From Gemmatimonadaceae bacterium (GTDB taxonomy: Bacteria; Gemmatimonadota; Gemmatimonadetes; Gemmatimonadales; Gemmatimonadaceae), in contig JALOPS010000002.1 in the NCBI GenBank assembly GCA_025453745.1, positions 1 to 36,207 on the forward strand: a stretch of DNA of 36,207 nucleotides, written 5' to 3'. The notes under the pieces were generated by a model. It did not search any database, was not told the origin of the DNA, and saw nothing but the letters and a program-made list of their open reading frames with translations. Of the stretch, positions 7,886 to 15,500 are shown one piece after another (positions within the stretch are counted from its first letter, which is position 1; each line of letters opens with the position of its first letter). The translations under genes were made by a program, and so were the position numbers.

Positions 7886-7911
7886 TTAACGCCGGCCGTG
7901 TTGGTGCGTCT
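7886..7911 (+). promoter_or_regulatory. Candidate ECF-sigma promoter (TTAAC-N16-CGTCT) of the 7959 gene
   Basis: TTAAC at 7886-7890, exactly 16 nt, CGTCT at 7907-7911, then GCCCGGGAGA. Both boxes, the spacer and most of the following ten bases match the site at 6136-6161. The next start codon is 48 nt downstream, with an AGGAG at 7948-7952. Confidence 0.6.
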
Positions 7912-7958
7912 GCCCGGGAGACACCGCACCACGTTCCAGCCTTTCACAGGAGTTGTTC

Positions 7959-8369
7959 ATGCGTCACCTCACGACAGCCCGACTTGCCGCACTGACCGCC
8001 CTCGTCTCGCTCGCGTCCACCACCGCGATGGCGCAGCCGGCCACCGGCGCACGCACGGTCGAGCGCTCCACCACCGGTCCGCGCGGCACCACGACCTCGA
8101 CGACCACGGCGCAGCGCACCGAGACCGGGGCGACCAGCACCACCGTGACGACCGGCGCGAAGGGGAAGGTCTACACGACCACGGGCACGATGACCAAGAC
8201 GGAGACGGGTCGCGAGCGGGCGTCGCAGACCACGAACGAGGCGGGCAAGACCGTGCGCGCCGTGAATGGCTCCGTCTCGCGCAGCGAGGGCGTCACCGAG
8301 CGCGCGCGCACGGTGCAGACACCGCGCGGCGAGACGCGCAAGCACACGAGCACCACGCGTCGCCCGTAG
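7959..8369 (+). CDS. Small exported threonine-rich low-complexity protein
   Basis: A 136-residue protein with a strong AGGAG ribosome-binding sequence at 7948-7952 placed 6 nt before ATG 7959; a TTG at 7953 would overlap it and is not preferred. The signal peptide is clear (LTALVSLASTTAMAQ). The mature part is dominated by Thr with Gly, Arg, Lys and Ser, in short phrases such as GPRGTTTSTTTAQRTETG and VYTTTGTMTKTETGRER, with no cysteine and few hydrophobics. It may be disordered or form a repetitive beta structure outside the cell; I recognise no family. It has its own candidate ECF-type promoter matching that of the 6221 gene, so the two probably belong to one regulon (inference). Confidence 0.75.
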   Translation: MRHLTTARLAALTALVSLASTTAMAQPATGARTVERSTTGPRGTTTSTTTAQRTETGATSTTVTTGAKGKVYTTTGTMTKTETGRERASQTTNEAGKTVRAVNGSVSRSEGVTERARTVQTPRGETRKHTSTTRRP

Positions 8370-8379
8370 TCGTACCGAT

Positions 8380-8830
8380 CCGCTCGCGGTGCGCCGTCAG
8401 CACATCGCGAGCGGCGAGCACGCGCGCCGTGTCCGATACCTCGGCAGAGACCAGGCACGCGCGCGGTGGAAGCGAACGGCATGCCGACGCTGCCGGCGTT
8501 CACGATGCGGCGTGAGCCAACCGTGCGATCGTACGCCATGTGCGTGTGGCCGCACACGACGGTGTCGGCGGCGCTGGACGCAAAGAGCGTCGCCATGCGA
8601 TCATCGGTCGTCACGCGCGTACAGATGCTGGTATCGCTGTCGGGCGTGGCGTGGCAGAACTCCACCGCGCCCAGGCCGTCGAGCATCAGTGTGCGGGTCA
8701 TCGGCCACGCGGCGATGGCCTCGCGATGTGCCGCGGAGAGCCGATCAGCCCCCCACTGCATCACCGGGAGGTACGCGGCCGGCAGACGGGACGGACCATG
8801 CGTTGGACGGCAGGTGTGACGTCGTCCGGA
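8380..8830 (-). pseudogene. Decayed metallophosphoesterase (YfcE/MJ0936-like), N-terminal half missing
   Basis: On the minus strand one frame reads LPAAYLPVMQWGADRLSAAH, then LDGLGAVEFCHATP, then ADTVVCGHTHMAYDRTVG and IVNAGSVGMPF. These are the C-terminal metal-binding blocks (FCHATP, CGHTH, NAGSVGMP) of the small calcineurin-like phosphoesterases, which hydrolyse phosphodiesters or phosphomonoesters. The N-terminal blocks that supply the first metal ligands (DxH, GDxx, GNxD) are absent: the region that should hold them is the neighbouring CPBP gene. After GMPFAST the frame loses coding character while the +1 frame continues with a plausible tail (CLVSAEVSDTARVLAARDVL), so a frameshift is likely near 8465. 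No start with a ribosome-binding site is visible. I read this as a truncated, frameshifted remnant filling the 478-bp gap; sequencing error could explain the frameshift but not the missing half. Confidence 0.6.
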
Positions 8831-8847
8831 ACACGGGTGCCTGAACG

Positions 8848-9564
8848 CTAACGCACCGACCCGAGCAGAAAGGCGGTGTTGCCGAGTCCGTGCGCCACCA
8901 TTGGCAGCCACACGGTGCCGCTGATCGCACGCAACCATCCGTACGCAACACCACCGATCAACGGAAAGAGCCCCGACATCACGTCGAACGTCAGTCGGCC
9001 CTGGTGCACACCCACCATGTGCCAGAGACCAAACGCCACGGCACACGTCGCAATCACGGTCCACGGCGTTGGGGAATCGGGCCCCTCTCGTTCGCCCCAT
9101 GCCGAGAGCAGCAACGCGGGAGCGATACCGCGAAACGCCAGCTCTTCGGTGATGCCGGGCATCGTGAGCTGAAAGAGCACTGTCTCGAGCGATGGTGCCG
9201 GTGGCGTGTAGACGAAGCCCAGGCCTGTGCTCGCGGCGGTGAGGACAGCGATCGTCCACCAGGCGGTGCGTGCGCGATGGGGAGGCCACGTCAGGCCCAC
9301 CGCGTGTCGCGAAAAGGAGAACAGCCGGATGGCTGCCAGACAGGCGATGAGGCTGCACGCCTTGCCCAGCCAGTTCCAGTCGCCACCGAGGGTGCGGACC
9401 GCGCCCGGGACGAACGGGAGCGTGGTGGTGAGATCGACGACGGCGAGAAAGCCGGCGCACGCGAGCGAGCCCACGAGCGTCAAGCGCGTGTCGACCGCCT
9501 TGAGCAGCAGCGCGAGGATGAGAGTCGCGACGGAGAGGAACGCGGTGACGAGCAGGAAGTCCAT
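8848..9564 (-). CDS. CPBP-family intramembrane metalloprotease
   Basis: A 238-residue membrane protein starting at ATG 9564 (MDFLLVTAFLSVATLILALLL), which begins directly with a transmembrane helix; the longer open frame upstream is Arg-rich and non-coding in character. It has about 6-7 hydrophobic segments and all three CPBP (Abi/CAAX protease) motifs: EExxxR as E140-E-L-A-F-R145, FxxxH as FGLWH, and HxxxN as HGLGN near the C-terminus. These residues coordinate the catalytic metal in the membrane. Known members cleave prenylated proteins or peptides, or act in bacteriocin self-immunity; the substrate here is unknown. The gene lies 240 bp downstream of the aminotransferase on the same strand with nothing recognisable between, and immediately upstream of the metallophosphoesterase remnant. 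Confidence 0.88.
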   Translation of the reverse strand: MDFLLVTAFLSVATLILALLLKAVDTRLTLVGSLACAGFLAVVDLTTTLPFVPGAVRTLGGDWNWLGKACSLIACLAAIRLFSFSRHAVGLTWPPHRARTAWWTIAVLTAASTGLGFVYTPPAPSLETVLFQLTMPGITEELAFRGIAPALLLSAWGEREGPDSPTPWTVIATCAVAFGLWHMVGVHQGRLTFDVMSGLFPLIGGVAYGWLRAISGTVWLPMVAHGLGNTAFLLGSVR

Positions 9565-9803
9565 GCAGGCTCTGTGAGGTGACGCGTGACGGCGCGCGAA
9601 CACCTGACGGCGTGCGCGAACGATCGGTTTCCTCGCGACCGGCGTGGGCGCAGCGCCTCGATCCCCGCCATGCACCGTATCCCGCGCTGCACTGTTGGCG
9701 ATCCCGCTGAGCCACGGCTGATCACATCGTCGCCGGCGGTAACTCGGGCTCGCGCCCGATCGCGGCGAGCGGGATCTGCGTGGTCGTGCGCGACGCGCCG
9801 GAC

Positions 9804-10979
9804 CTAGGCGCCCCCTCGCGCCGCGACCCACGCGTGCAACCGCGCAATGGCCTCGTCGAGCACCTCGTCCCGCTTCGCGACGGCAAAGCGCAACAGCGTG
9901 CGCGGTGGATCGGCACCCTGATAGAAGCTCGAACACGGGATGGTCGCCACGCGCGCTTCCTGGGTGAGCACGCGCGCCGCCGTCACGTCGTCCATGCCCA
10001 GGCCGAGCGGTGCGATATCACCGACCACGAAGTAGCTCCCGCGTGAGGGGAGCACGCCAAACCCGCACGCGGCGAGCCCGGTCGCGATGCGCGCGCGCTT
10101 TGCGGCCAGCGCGTCACGCATGCCGACGAAGTACGCATCGTCTTTCTGCAGCCCATGGGCGATGGCACGCTGCAGGTTGGGTGCAATACTGAAAATGAGG
10201 TTCTGGTGCGCCTTGCCGACCGTCGTGAAGAGCGCAGCGGTCGTCGACACGTAGCCGATCTTCCATCCCGTCACACTGAACGTCTTCCCCGCACTGCCGA
10301 CGCGCAGCGTGCGCTCGTGCATCCCCGGCATGGTCATCAGCGGGATATGCGGCGTCTCGGCGTCAGTGAGGTGCTCGTAGACTTCGTCGCAAATCGCATA
10401 GAGATCGTGCGCCACGCAGATGCGCGCCAACGCGGCGACTTCCTCGCGCGTGAGGACCGCGCCGGTCGGATTCATCGGCGAGTTGACGAGGATCGCCTTG
10501 GTCCGGGGTGTGATCGCCGCCTCGAGCGCGGCGATGTCGAGCCGCCAGTCGGGCGGGTGCAGGCGCACGATCTTCGGCACCGCACCGATGAGCTGGATGA
10601 TCGGCAGATAGATGTCGAAGAGCGGCTCGAAGAGCACACACTCGTCGCCAGGGTCGAGCAATGCCATCAGGCACGCCGTGATCCCTTCGGTCGCACCGCC
10701 CGTGATGAGCACATGCGCCGGGTCGATGTCGAGTCCGTACCAGCGACGATTGGCGTCGGCCACCGCGCGACGCAGTTCGGGGACGCCGTCACGCGGCGCG
10801 TACTGGTTGCGCCCGTCGCGCAGGGCAGCGGCGGCGACATCGATGACATCGGGTGGCCCGTCACCGTCGGGAAAGCCCTGGCCGAGGTTGATCGCGTCGT
10901 GCTCGGCGGCCAGGGCGGACATCACGGTGAAGATCGTGGTGCCAGCCGAGGCGAGGAGCGTGTTGTGGGGACGGGGCAT
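9804..10979 (-). CDS. PLP-dependent class I aminotransferase (kynurenine/methionine aminotransferase-like)
   Basis: A 391-residue fold-type I aminotransferase. ATG 10979 gives the expected ~390-residue length; an in-frame ATG at 11022-11024 would overlap the divergent start. Visible family blocks: INLGQGFPDGDGP near the N-terminus, NQYAPRDGVPELRRAV, LITGGATEGI (phosphate-binding turn), NSPMNPTGAVLT (Asn contacting PLP), ICDEVYEHL (Asp to the pyridine nitrogen), and SAGKTFSVTGWKIGY with the Schiff-base lysine at residue 232. The FPDGDGP / NQYAP signature fits the kynurenine aminotransferase / methionine aminotransferase (YbdL) branch more than aspartate aminotransferase. It would transfer amino groups in the cytoplasm between an aromatic or sulfur amino acid and a 2-oxo acid; substrate preference cannot be read here. 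It is divergent from the GH16 gene with only 43 bp between starts. Confidence 0.9.
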   Translation of the reverse strand: MPRPHNTLLASAGTTIFTVMSALAAEHDAINLGQGFPDGDGPPDVIDVAAAALRDGRNQYAPRDGVPELRRAVADANRRWYGLDIDPAHVLITGGATEGITACLMALLDPGDECVLFEPLFDIYLPIIQLIGAVPKIVRLHPPDWRLDIAALEAAITPRTKAILVNSPMNPTGAVLTREEVAALARICVAHDLYAICDEVYEHLTDAETPHIPLMTMPGMHERTLRVGSAGKTFSVTGWKIGYVSTTAALFTTVGKAHQNLIFSIAPNLQRAIAHGLQKDDAYFVGMRDALAAKRARIATGLAACGFGVLPSRGSYFVVGDIAPLGLGMDDVTAARVLTQEARVATIPCSSFYQGADPPRTLLRFAVAKRDEVLDEAIARLHAWVAARGGA

Positions 10980-11022
10980 GCCGGAGTCGCGGAGGGGGCG
11001 AACGCTCTGCAAGTTACCCGTC

Positions 11023-11955
11023 ATGCGCGCTGCTGGTGATCGGTGGTGGCTCGGGCTCGCGGCACTCGCGGCGATCGTCGCGTACCACGGTGAGGCGACC
11101 GACCGCGCGCGCGTGCACGCGGCGGTGGCGGCGCGCGCAGCCCCGAACTCAGCCGGGCAACCCGCCACGTCTGGGGCGCGCGCTTCGGACTCCACGTGGC
11201 GCGTCGTCTGGGCTGACGAGTTCGACGGCGCCGCCGGCGATCCGCCGAATCCGCGCACCTGGGTGGCCGACACCGGTGACGGCTGCGCGCGCGGCATTTG
11301 CGGCTGGGGCAACCAGGAGCGGCAGAGCTACACCGCGTCGCGCGAGAACGCCGCGCTCACGGGCACGGGGCAGCTCGCGATCACCGCGCGCGTGGCACCG
11401 GCCGGGCTGCGCTGTTGGTACGGCCCGTGTCGCTACACCTCGGCCAAGTTCATCACCAAGGGCACGGTCGAAGTCGGATATGGTCGCGTGGCGATTCGTG
11501 CGAAGGTGCCGTTGGGTCAGGGCGTGTGGCCAGCGTTCTGGATGCTGGGTGCGGGGTGGCCGACAACGTCGTGGCCGCAGTGCGGCGAGCTCGATGTGAT
11601 GGAGTACGGTGGCGGCAAGCCGACGATCAACTCCTCGTCCGTGCACGGGCCGGGATACTCGGGGCAGACGCCGTTCACCAATCGATACGCGCGCGCGGCA
11701 GGCACGTTTGCCGACGGCTACCATGTGTATGCGGTGGAGCGCGATGCGCGGGCGATCCGGTTTCTCGTCGATGACTCGGTGCACTACACGGCCACGCGCG
11801 AGGCGATCGAGCAGAAGGGCGCATGGGTGTTCGATGGGCCGATGTTTCTGCTGCTGAACCTGGCGATCGGTGGGATCTTCGACGGGGATCCGGCGAGCGA
11901 TGCCGTGTTGCCCGCGACGCTGCTGGTGGATTGGGTGCGGGTGTACACGCGCTAA
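11023..11955 (+). CDS. Exported GH16 glycoside hydrolase (laminarinase-type beta-glucanase)
   Basis: A 310-residue protein with an N-terminal hydrophobic segment (WWLGLAALAAIVAY) that serves as signal or anchor, a short linker, then a GH16 catalytic domain from about residue 65 (WRVVWADEFDG). The active-site motif ExDxxE is intact as E189-L-D-V-M-E194, with the first Glu the nucleophile and the last the acid/base. Other family blocks: GWGNQERQSYT, TKGTVEVGYGRVAIRAKVPLG, GVWPAFWMLG, SSVHGPGYSG, FHxY-equivalent YHVYAVE, and the closing FDGPMFLLLNLAIGG and LLVDWVRVY. The pattern fits endo-1,3-beta-glucanases (laminarinases), acting on extracellular beta-glucans. It shares a short divergent region with the aminotransferase, with no functional link apparent. 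Confidence 0.93.
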   Translation: MRAAGDRWWLGLAALAAIVAYHGEATDRARVHAAVAARAAPNSAGQPATSGARASDSTWRVVWADEFDGAAGDPPNPRTWVADTGDGCARGICGWGNQERQSYTASRENAALTGTGQLAITARVAPAGLRCWYGPCRYTSAKFITKGTVEVGYGRVAIRAKVPLGQGVWPAFWMLGAGWPTTSWPQCGELDVMEYGGGKPTINSSSVHGPGYSGQTPFTNRYARAAGTFADGYHVYAVERDARAIRFLVDDSVHYTATREAIEQKGAWVFDGPMFLLLNLAIGGIFDGDPASDAVLPATLLVDWVRVYTR

Positions 11956-11993
11956 CGGCGGCGAAGGGGGCTTCGCGCGCTCGGCGAACGACC

Positions 11994-12333
11994 GTGTGTT
12001 GAGCGGAGCGCGGCGTGTGTTGAGCGGAGCCCGCGCCGTGTGTTGAGCGGAGCGCGGCGCAGCCGCGCGGAGTCGAAACACCGCCGGACGCGCACGAAGT
12101 GCGCGTTCCGGGCAGTGGTCGCGGCACACGAACCACCGCGAAGGGCGCTCCGCGCGCTCAGCGCACGACGGTGTGTTGAGCGGAGCGCGGCGCAGCCGCG
12201 CGGAGTCGAAACACCGCCGGACGCGCACGAAGTGCGCGTTCCGGGCAGTGGTGGCGGTGCACGAACCACCGCGAAGGGCGCTCCGCGCCCTCGCGCGATC
12301 CTTCGACTTCGGCGCTGCGCGCCTTCGCTCAGG
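11994..12333. repeat. Intergenic repeat cluster: two 133-bp tandem units, two partial copies and an inverted diverged end
   Basis: GTGTGTTGAGCGGAGC occurs at 11994, 12015, 12038 and 12171. The last two head near-identical units (12038-12170 and 12171-~12303) that share the phrase GAGCGGAGCGCGGCGCAGCC, the ending GGAGTCGAAACACCGCCGG, and a perfect GCGCAC-GAA-GTGCGC hairpin; they differ at only a few positions around 12116-12121 and at the 3' end. At 12301-12332 CTTCGACTTCGGCGCTGCGC...CTTCGCTCAGG is a diverged inverted copy of the GAGCGGAGC...GAGTCGAA core. No real gene lies in 11956-12342. The GAGCGG...GTCGAA type is a common intergenic repeat class in environmental GC-rich genomes. Confidence 0.85.
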
Positions 12334-12342
12334 AAACGACCG

Positions 12343-12867
12343 TCACGGCACCGTGCGGCAGTACGCGCCGCCAGTACACCGCTCGGGCACGTACGTCTCG
12401 CTCTCCACATACCACTCGCCGCTGATCTCTCGCCACTTGGCGAAGTAATGCCCCACGAGCGCCACCCGACCATCGGTGTCCGTCCACGATCCCGTCCATC
12501 GCCCGCGTTCACTCGCCATGCGCCACGGCCCGTACACGAACACCGCCTCGGGCGTGCGCCGATAGATCACATCCGGTCGCGTGCGAAACTGCTCCGCAAA
12601 GCGCATCGCATTCGCATCGCGACCGCTGATGACCGTGGAATTCGAGCTCACCACGACAACCTGCGGCGCAAAGATCGTAGCCAGGCCTGCGGTGTCGTGC
12701 GCCGCAATCGCGCGATTCGACGCGGCTCGCCGTGCGCCGATGCGGGCCGCGTGGTCGCCACGCCCCTGTGCAGCGAGCGGCACGGCGCCCAACGCGGCCA
12801 TCACAAGCACGGTCGCTACCACCCGCGCGCGCCCCCCTTGCTCGCGCCACCGCACCGACCCCCTCAC
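12343..12867 (-). CDS. Exported SnoaL/DUF4440-like (NTF2-fold) protein
   Basis: A 174-residue protein starting at GTG 12867, whose last bases overlap the TGA of the upstream DUF5916 gene (GTGA), implying translational coupling; GTG 12855 is an alternative. The signal peptide is clear: RWREQGGRAR, hydrophobic VVATVLVMAALGAVPL, cleavage at AAQ. The mature domain (ARRAASNRAIAAHDTAGLATIFAPQVVVVSSNSTVISGRDANA...FVYGPWRMASERGRWTGSW...GHYFAKWREISGEWYVESETYV) follows the NTF2-fold DUF4440/SnoaL pattern: helix with HD, strand, 'G' turn, and a late W..G.W strand pair. These are small ligand-binding or enzymatic cone domains; no catalytic set can be named. A short CTGGAYC tail with two cysteines may form a disulphide. 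It is probably co-expressed with the DUF5916 protein. Confidence 0.82.
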   Translation of the reverse strand: MRGSVRWREQGGRARVVATVLVMAALGAVPLAAQGRGDHAARIGARRAASNRAIAAHDTAGLATIFAPQVVVVSSNSTVISGRDANAMRFAEQFRTRPDVIYRRTPEAVFVYGPWRMASERGRWTGSWTDTDGRVALVGHYFAKWREISGEWYVESETYVPERCTGGAYCRTVP

Positions 12868-15167
12868 CCGCTCGTCCCGAACTGCCGCGTGAACTTCACG
12901 AACACCGTGCGCTGCTGCGGACGCTCCCAGTTGAAGAACCCGTCCGCCACGCGCCCGTCGTTGAACACCACGAAGAGCCCGGTCCCCGCCGTATTCAACC
13001 ACCCGAAGCGCACATTCGCACTCCAGATGCGCTGTTGATTGTTGAACTGCGTGAGCGTCTGCACAAAAATGCGCGGCGTGAAGAAGTAGTTGAGCCTGAG
13101 CGCCGAGAGCGACCGGATGAAGTTCCCTTCGGGCAAGCGCACGTCGGTGTAGTCGAGCAGCAGCGATCCGGCGAATGTCGCGCCGCGTCGCACGGTGGCC
13201 GTGATCAAGCCGCCACTGCGCGTCCCGGTCCAGAACTGGCCGAAGTCGAGTCGACCAGTGGCCCAGAGATTCTCACTGGGATCCGTGGTGTAGTCGAAGC
13301 CGAGGGTGCCCCACTGATACTGGCCCGGCTGCAGCACCACACCCGGCGCGATCGTGAACGGCGCCTGCAATCCTTCCTGCGAGATGTTGTACTCCGGCCC
13401 GAACCGTGAGCCGTTGGCCAGCTCGATCTCGGTGAAGTCGATGTGGAAGTATCCCGTCTGCCGGAAGTTGTCCTGCAGACCGCGGAACTCGCGCCATGAG
13501 AAGTGCGGATTCCAATGGCGGAACCACGACCACTCGGGCTTGCGGAACCAGCGCAACAGATTGACTTCCGTCAATCGATATCCGGCCGGCCGGTTGAGGA
13601 ATCCCACTTCGGGATTGAAGTCGTCCCCGACCTGCAGCACGCGCACGCTGTGGTTCCAGTCGCGCGTCTGGTAGGCGCCGCGCACACTGTACCCGAGATC
13701 ATCGCCAGGACGCGCACGTGACTCGGTGCGCGCCCCCCACACGTCGATCGTCCAGGCCTGACCGATGCCGAGGCGCCCATCGACGGCGTAGGTGCGGTTG
13801 GCGTCTGACGCGTCTTCCGTGTTCATGCGCTGCACGAACATGCTGCCGATGCGCGAGCGCGCGCCGACCTCCTTGATGCCACGGGCGACGGTGAACGATT
13901 GCGCCGGATTCACCGCATCGGGCGCCTCGGTCACCATCTGCAACACGCCGATGGTGGTGCCGGCCACGCGCCCCGACAGGCGCCCACCGCCCAGAATCCG
14001 CTGCTGATTGCCGAGCGAGTCGATGCCGATGCGTCGCGTGAAGAAGAGATCGGCCGCCTGCGGCGTCCCCGCCGAAAACACCCCGGCGTTCTCGAGGAAG
14101 AACGGACGCTTCTCCGGGAAGAAGATCGGGAAGCGCGTGAGATTCACGCGCTGGTCGTCCACCTCGACCTGCGCGAAGTCGGTGTTGTACGTGAGGTCGA
14201 GCGTGAGCGCCGGTGTGACACCGTACTTCGCATCCACGCCGAACTCGTTCGGATACGTGGTGGTGCCTACGCGCTGCGCGTTCCACACGCCCTGCGAGGA
14301 ACCCAGCACGTACGGCGTCACCGTCTGGATGCGCCGCTTGGGCACCGTGATGCCGCGCAGCTCACCGGCCAGCGAGAGCCGGTAGAGGTTGAATTGCCGT
14401 GGAATGAAAGCCCAGTACAGCTCTTCGTTCTTGCGGCGAATGCTGCGCGAGAGGTTGAGCCCCCACGTCTGCGTGCCGCCGCCTTCGTAGCGAATGGTGA
14501 AGAAGGGAATGCGGAACTCCGCCGTCCAGCCGAGCGAGTCGATCTGTGTGGCGACGGTCCAGCTCGCGTCCCAGTTCACGTTGAAGCCGCCCATCGCCCC
14601 GGCTTGTTGCCGCGTCTGCCCCTGCACGAACGCCCCGCCCCCTTCGCCCTCGCGGATCACCTGCCCGTCGTACTCGACACCCGCCGGCGTGGTCGCGAAG
14701 ACGAAGCCGTTCTGGCGATCATGATAGGTGTCGATGATGAACGCGAAGTAGTCGCTGTTGGCCAACTGCACGTCGCGGATCTTCTCGCCGGGCACGATGA
14801 GCTGCGGCTCGCGATCGAACATGCGCGCGGCGACATACAGGTACTGTCCATCGCTCGCGATACGCACCTCGGTGCGCTCCGAGGCGGGTACACCTTCATT
14901 GAGTTCGCGCTGGATGAAGTCCGTCACCGGCGCGACCGCCTTCCACGCGGCGTCATCGAGCTTGCCGTCGATCACCGGCGTCGACGTCAGCACCGTCGCA
15001 TCGGCCGCCGGCTTGGCCCGTGCCCGCGCCGCCCGCGCAAAGGAGTCCGCAACTGCCGCATCGAGGGGCGTGGCGTTGCGGTTGGGCGCGTTCTGCGCGG
15101 CGGCGGCTGGCACCATCGCCAGGACGCCGAGCACGAGGGAGAGCGTCGGGCGGGAGAGAAGCGGCAC
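12864..15167 (-). CDS. DUF5916-domain protein with N-terminal CBM9-like domain
   Basis: A 767-residue exported protein. GTG 15167 opens a good signal peptide (LLSRPTLSLVLGVLAMVPAAAAQ); the longer frame adds Arg/Pro-rich sequence and is rejected. Residues ~55-220 are a CBM9-like fold, starting PVIDGKLDDAAWKAVAPVTDFIQ and containing YLYVAARMFDREP and the DYFAFIIDTYHDRQNGFVF block shared by DUF5916 proteins. From ~220 on the DUF5916 region continues with WTAEFRIPFFTIRYEGGGTQTWGLNLSRSIRRKNEELYW, LDLTYNTDFAQVEVDDQRVNLTRFPIFFPEKRPFFLENAGVF, and many alternating strands, suggesting an outer-membrane barrel-like C-terminal part. The family occurs in surface proteins of Bacteroidetes and Gemmatimonadota and its biochemical role is not established; glycan binding is plausible. 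It overlaps the downstream SnoaL-like gene by 4 nt. Confidence 0.9.
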   Translation of the reverse strand: MPLLSRPTLSLVLGVLAMVPAAAAQNAPNRNATPLDAAVADSFARAARARAKPAADATVLTSTPVIDGKLDDAAWKAVAPVTDFIQRELNEGVPASERTEVRIASDGQYLYVAARMFDREPQLIVPGEKIRDVQLANSDYFAFIIDTYHDRQNGFVFATTPAGVEYDGQVIREGEGGGAFVQGQTRQQAGAMGGFNVNWDASWTVATQIDSLGWTAEFRIPFFTIRYEGGGTQTWGLNLSRSIRRKNEELYWAFIPRQFNLYRLSLAGELRGITVPKRRIQTVTPYVLGSSQGVWNAQRVGTTTYPNEFGVDAKYGVTPALTLDLTYNTDFAQVEVDDQRVNLTRFPIFFPEKRPFFLENAGVFSAGTPQAADLFFTRRIGIDSLGNQQRILGGGRLSGRVAGTTIGVLQMVTEAPDAVNPAQSFTVARGIKEVGARSRIGSMFVQRMNTEDASDANRTYAVDGRLGIGQAWTIDVWGARTESRARPGDDLGYSVRGAYQTRDWNHSVRVLQVGDDFNPEVGFLNRPAGYRLTEVNLLRWFRKPEWSWFRHWNPHFSWREFRGLQDNFRQTGYFHIDFTEIELANGSRFGPEYNISQEGLQAPFTIAPGVVLQPGQYQWGTLGFDYTTDPSENLWATGRLDFGQFWTGTRSGGLITATVRRGATFAGSLLLDYTDVRLPEGNFIRSLSALRLNYFFTPRIFVQTLTQFNNQQRIWSANVRFGWLNTAGTGLFVVFNDGRVADGFFNWERPQQRTVFVKFTRQFGTSG

Positions 15168-15500
15168 GTACGGGGGACAGGAGGGTCGCGGAGCGAACGG
15201 CGGGCGCCCGAGGTGCCCGCGCGGGCATCTTCGTGCGGTCGGTGCCCAGACAACGCCCAAGGCCACCGGGAAGTTGACGGCGGGTGCGAATTCGCCGGTG
15301 ACACGCGACGGCCGGCCGACCCGCACCGGCGCACGCCCGCCGTATCACGCCACGCGCCGGAACGCGTTGTCCTGCTTGCCGATACGCGCGCACGCCCTCT
15401 ATGCTGCCGCTCCGGTCCGCCGAAAACACTCTGGCGATCAGACCGGACGGTGCAACCGGATCCCGACGGCGCGCAGGTCCCGCGCCGAGGACCGCCTTCG
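15168..15500. other. Divergent intergenic region, no gene seen
   Basis: The 333 bp between the divergent DUF5916 and outer-membrane barrel genes hold no convincing small gene. Promoters of both genes should lie here. I looked for TTAAC-N16-CGTCT boxes like those at 6136 and 7886 and found none. Confidence 0.5.

Noticed and set aside
8831-9715. Upstream extension of the metallophosphoesterase frame
   Set aside because: It overlaps the CPBP gene out of frame and lacks the N-terminal metal motifs, so it is not coding.
11009-11019. TGCAAGTTACC shared with 2862-2872 as a promoter element
   Set aside because: Only two copies at different distances from the starts (3 and 32 nt), so a common promoter role is not supported.
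13899-15500. Long open frame on the plus strand, antisense to the DUF5916 gene
   Set aside because: Very rich in Arg, His and Glu with no domain; it is the mirror frame of a GC-rich gene and joins by chance to the real barrel gene starting at 15501.
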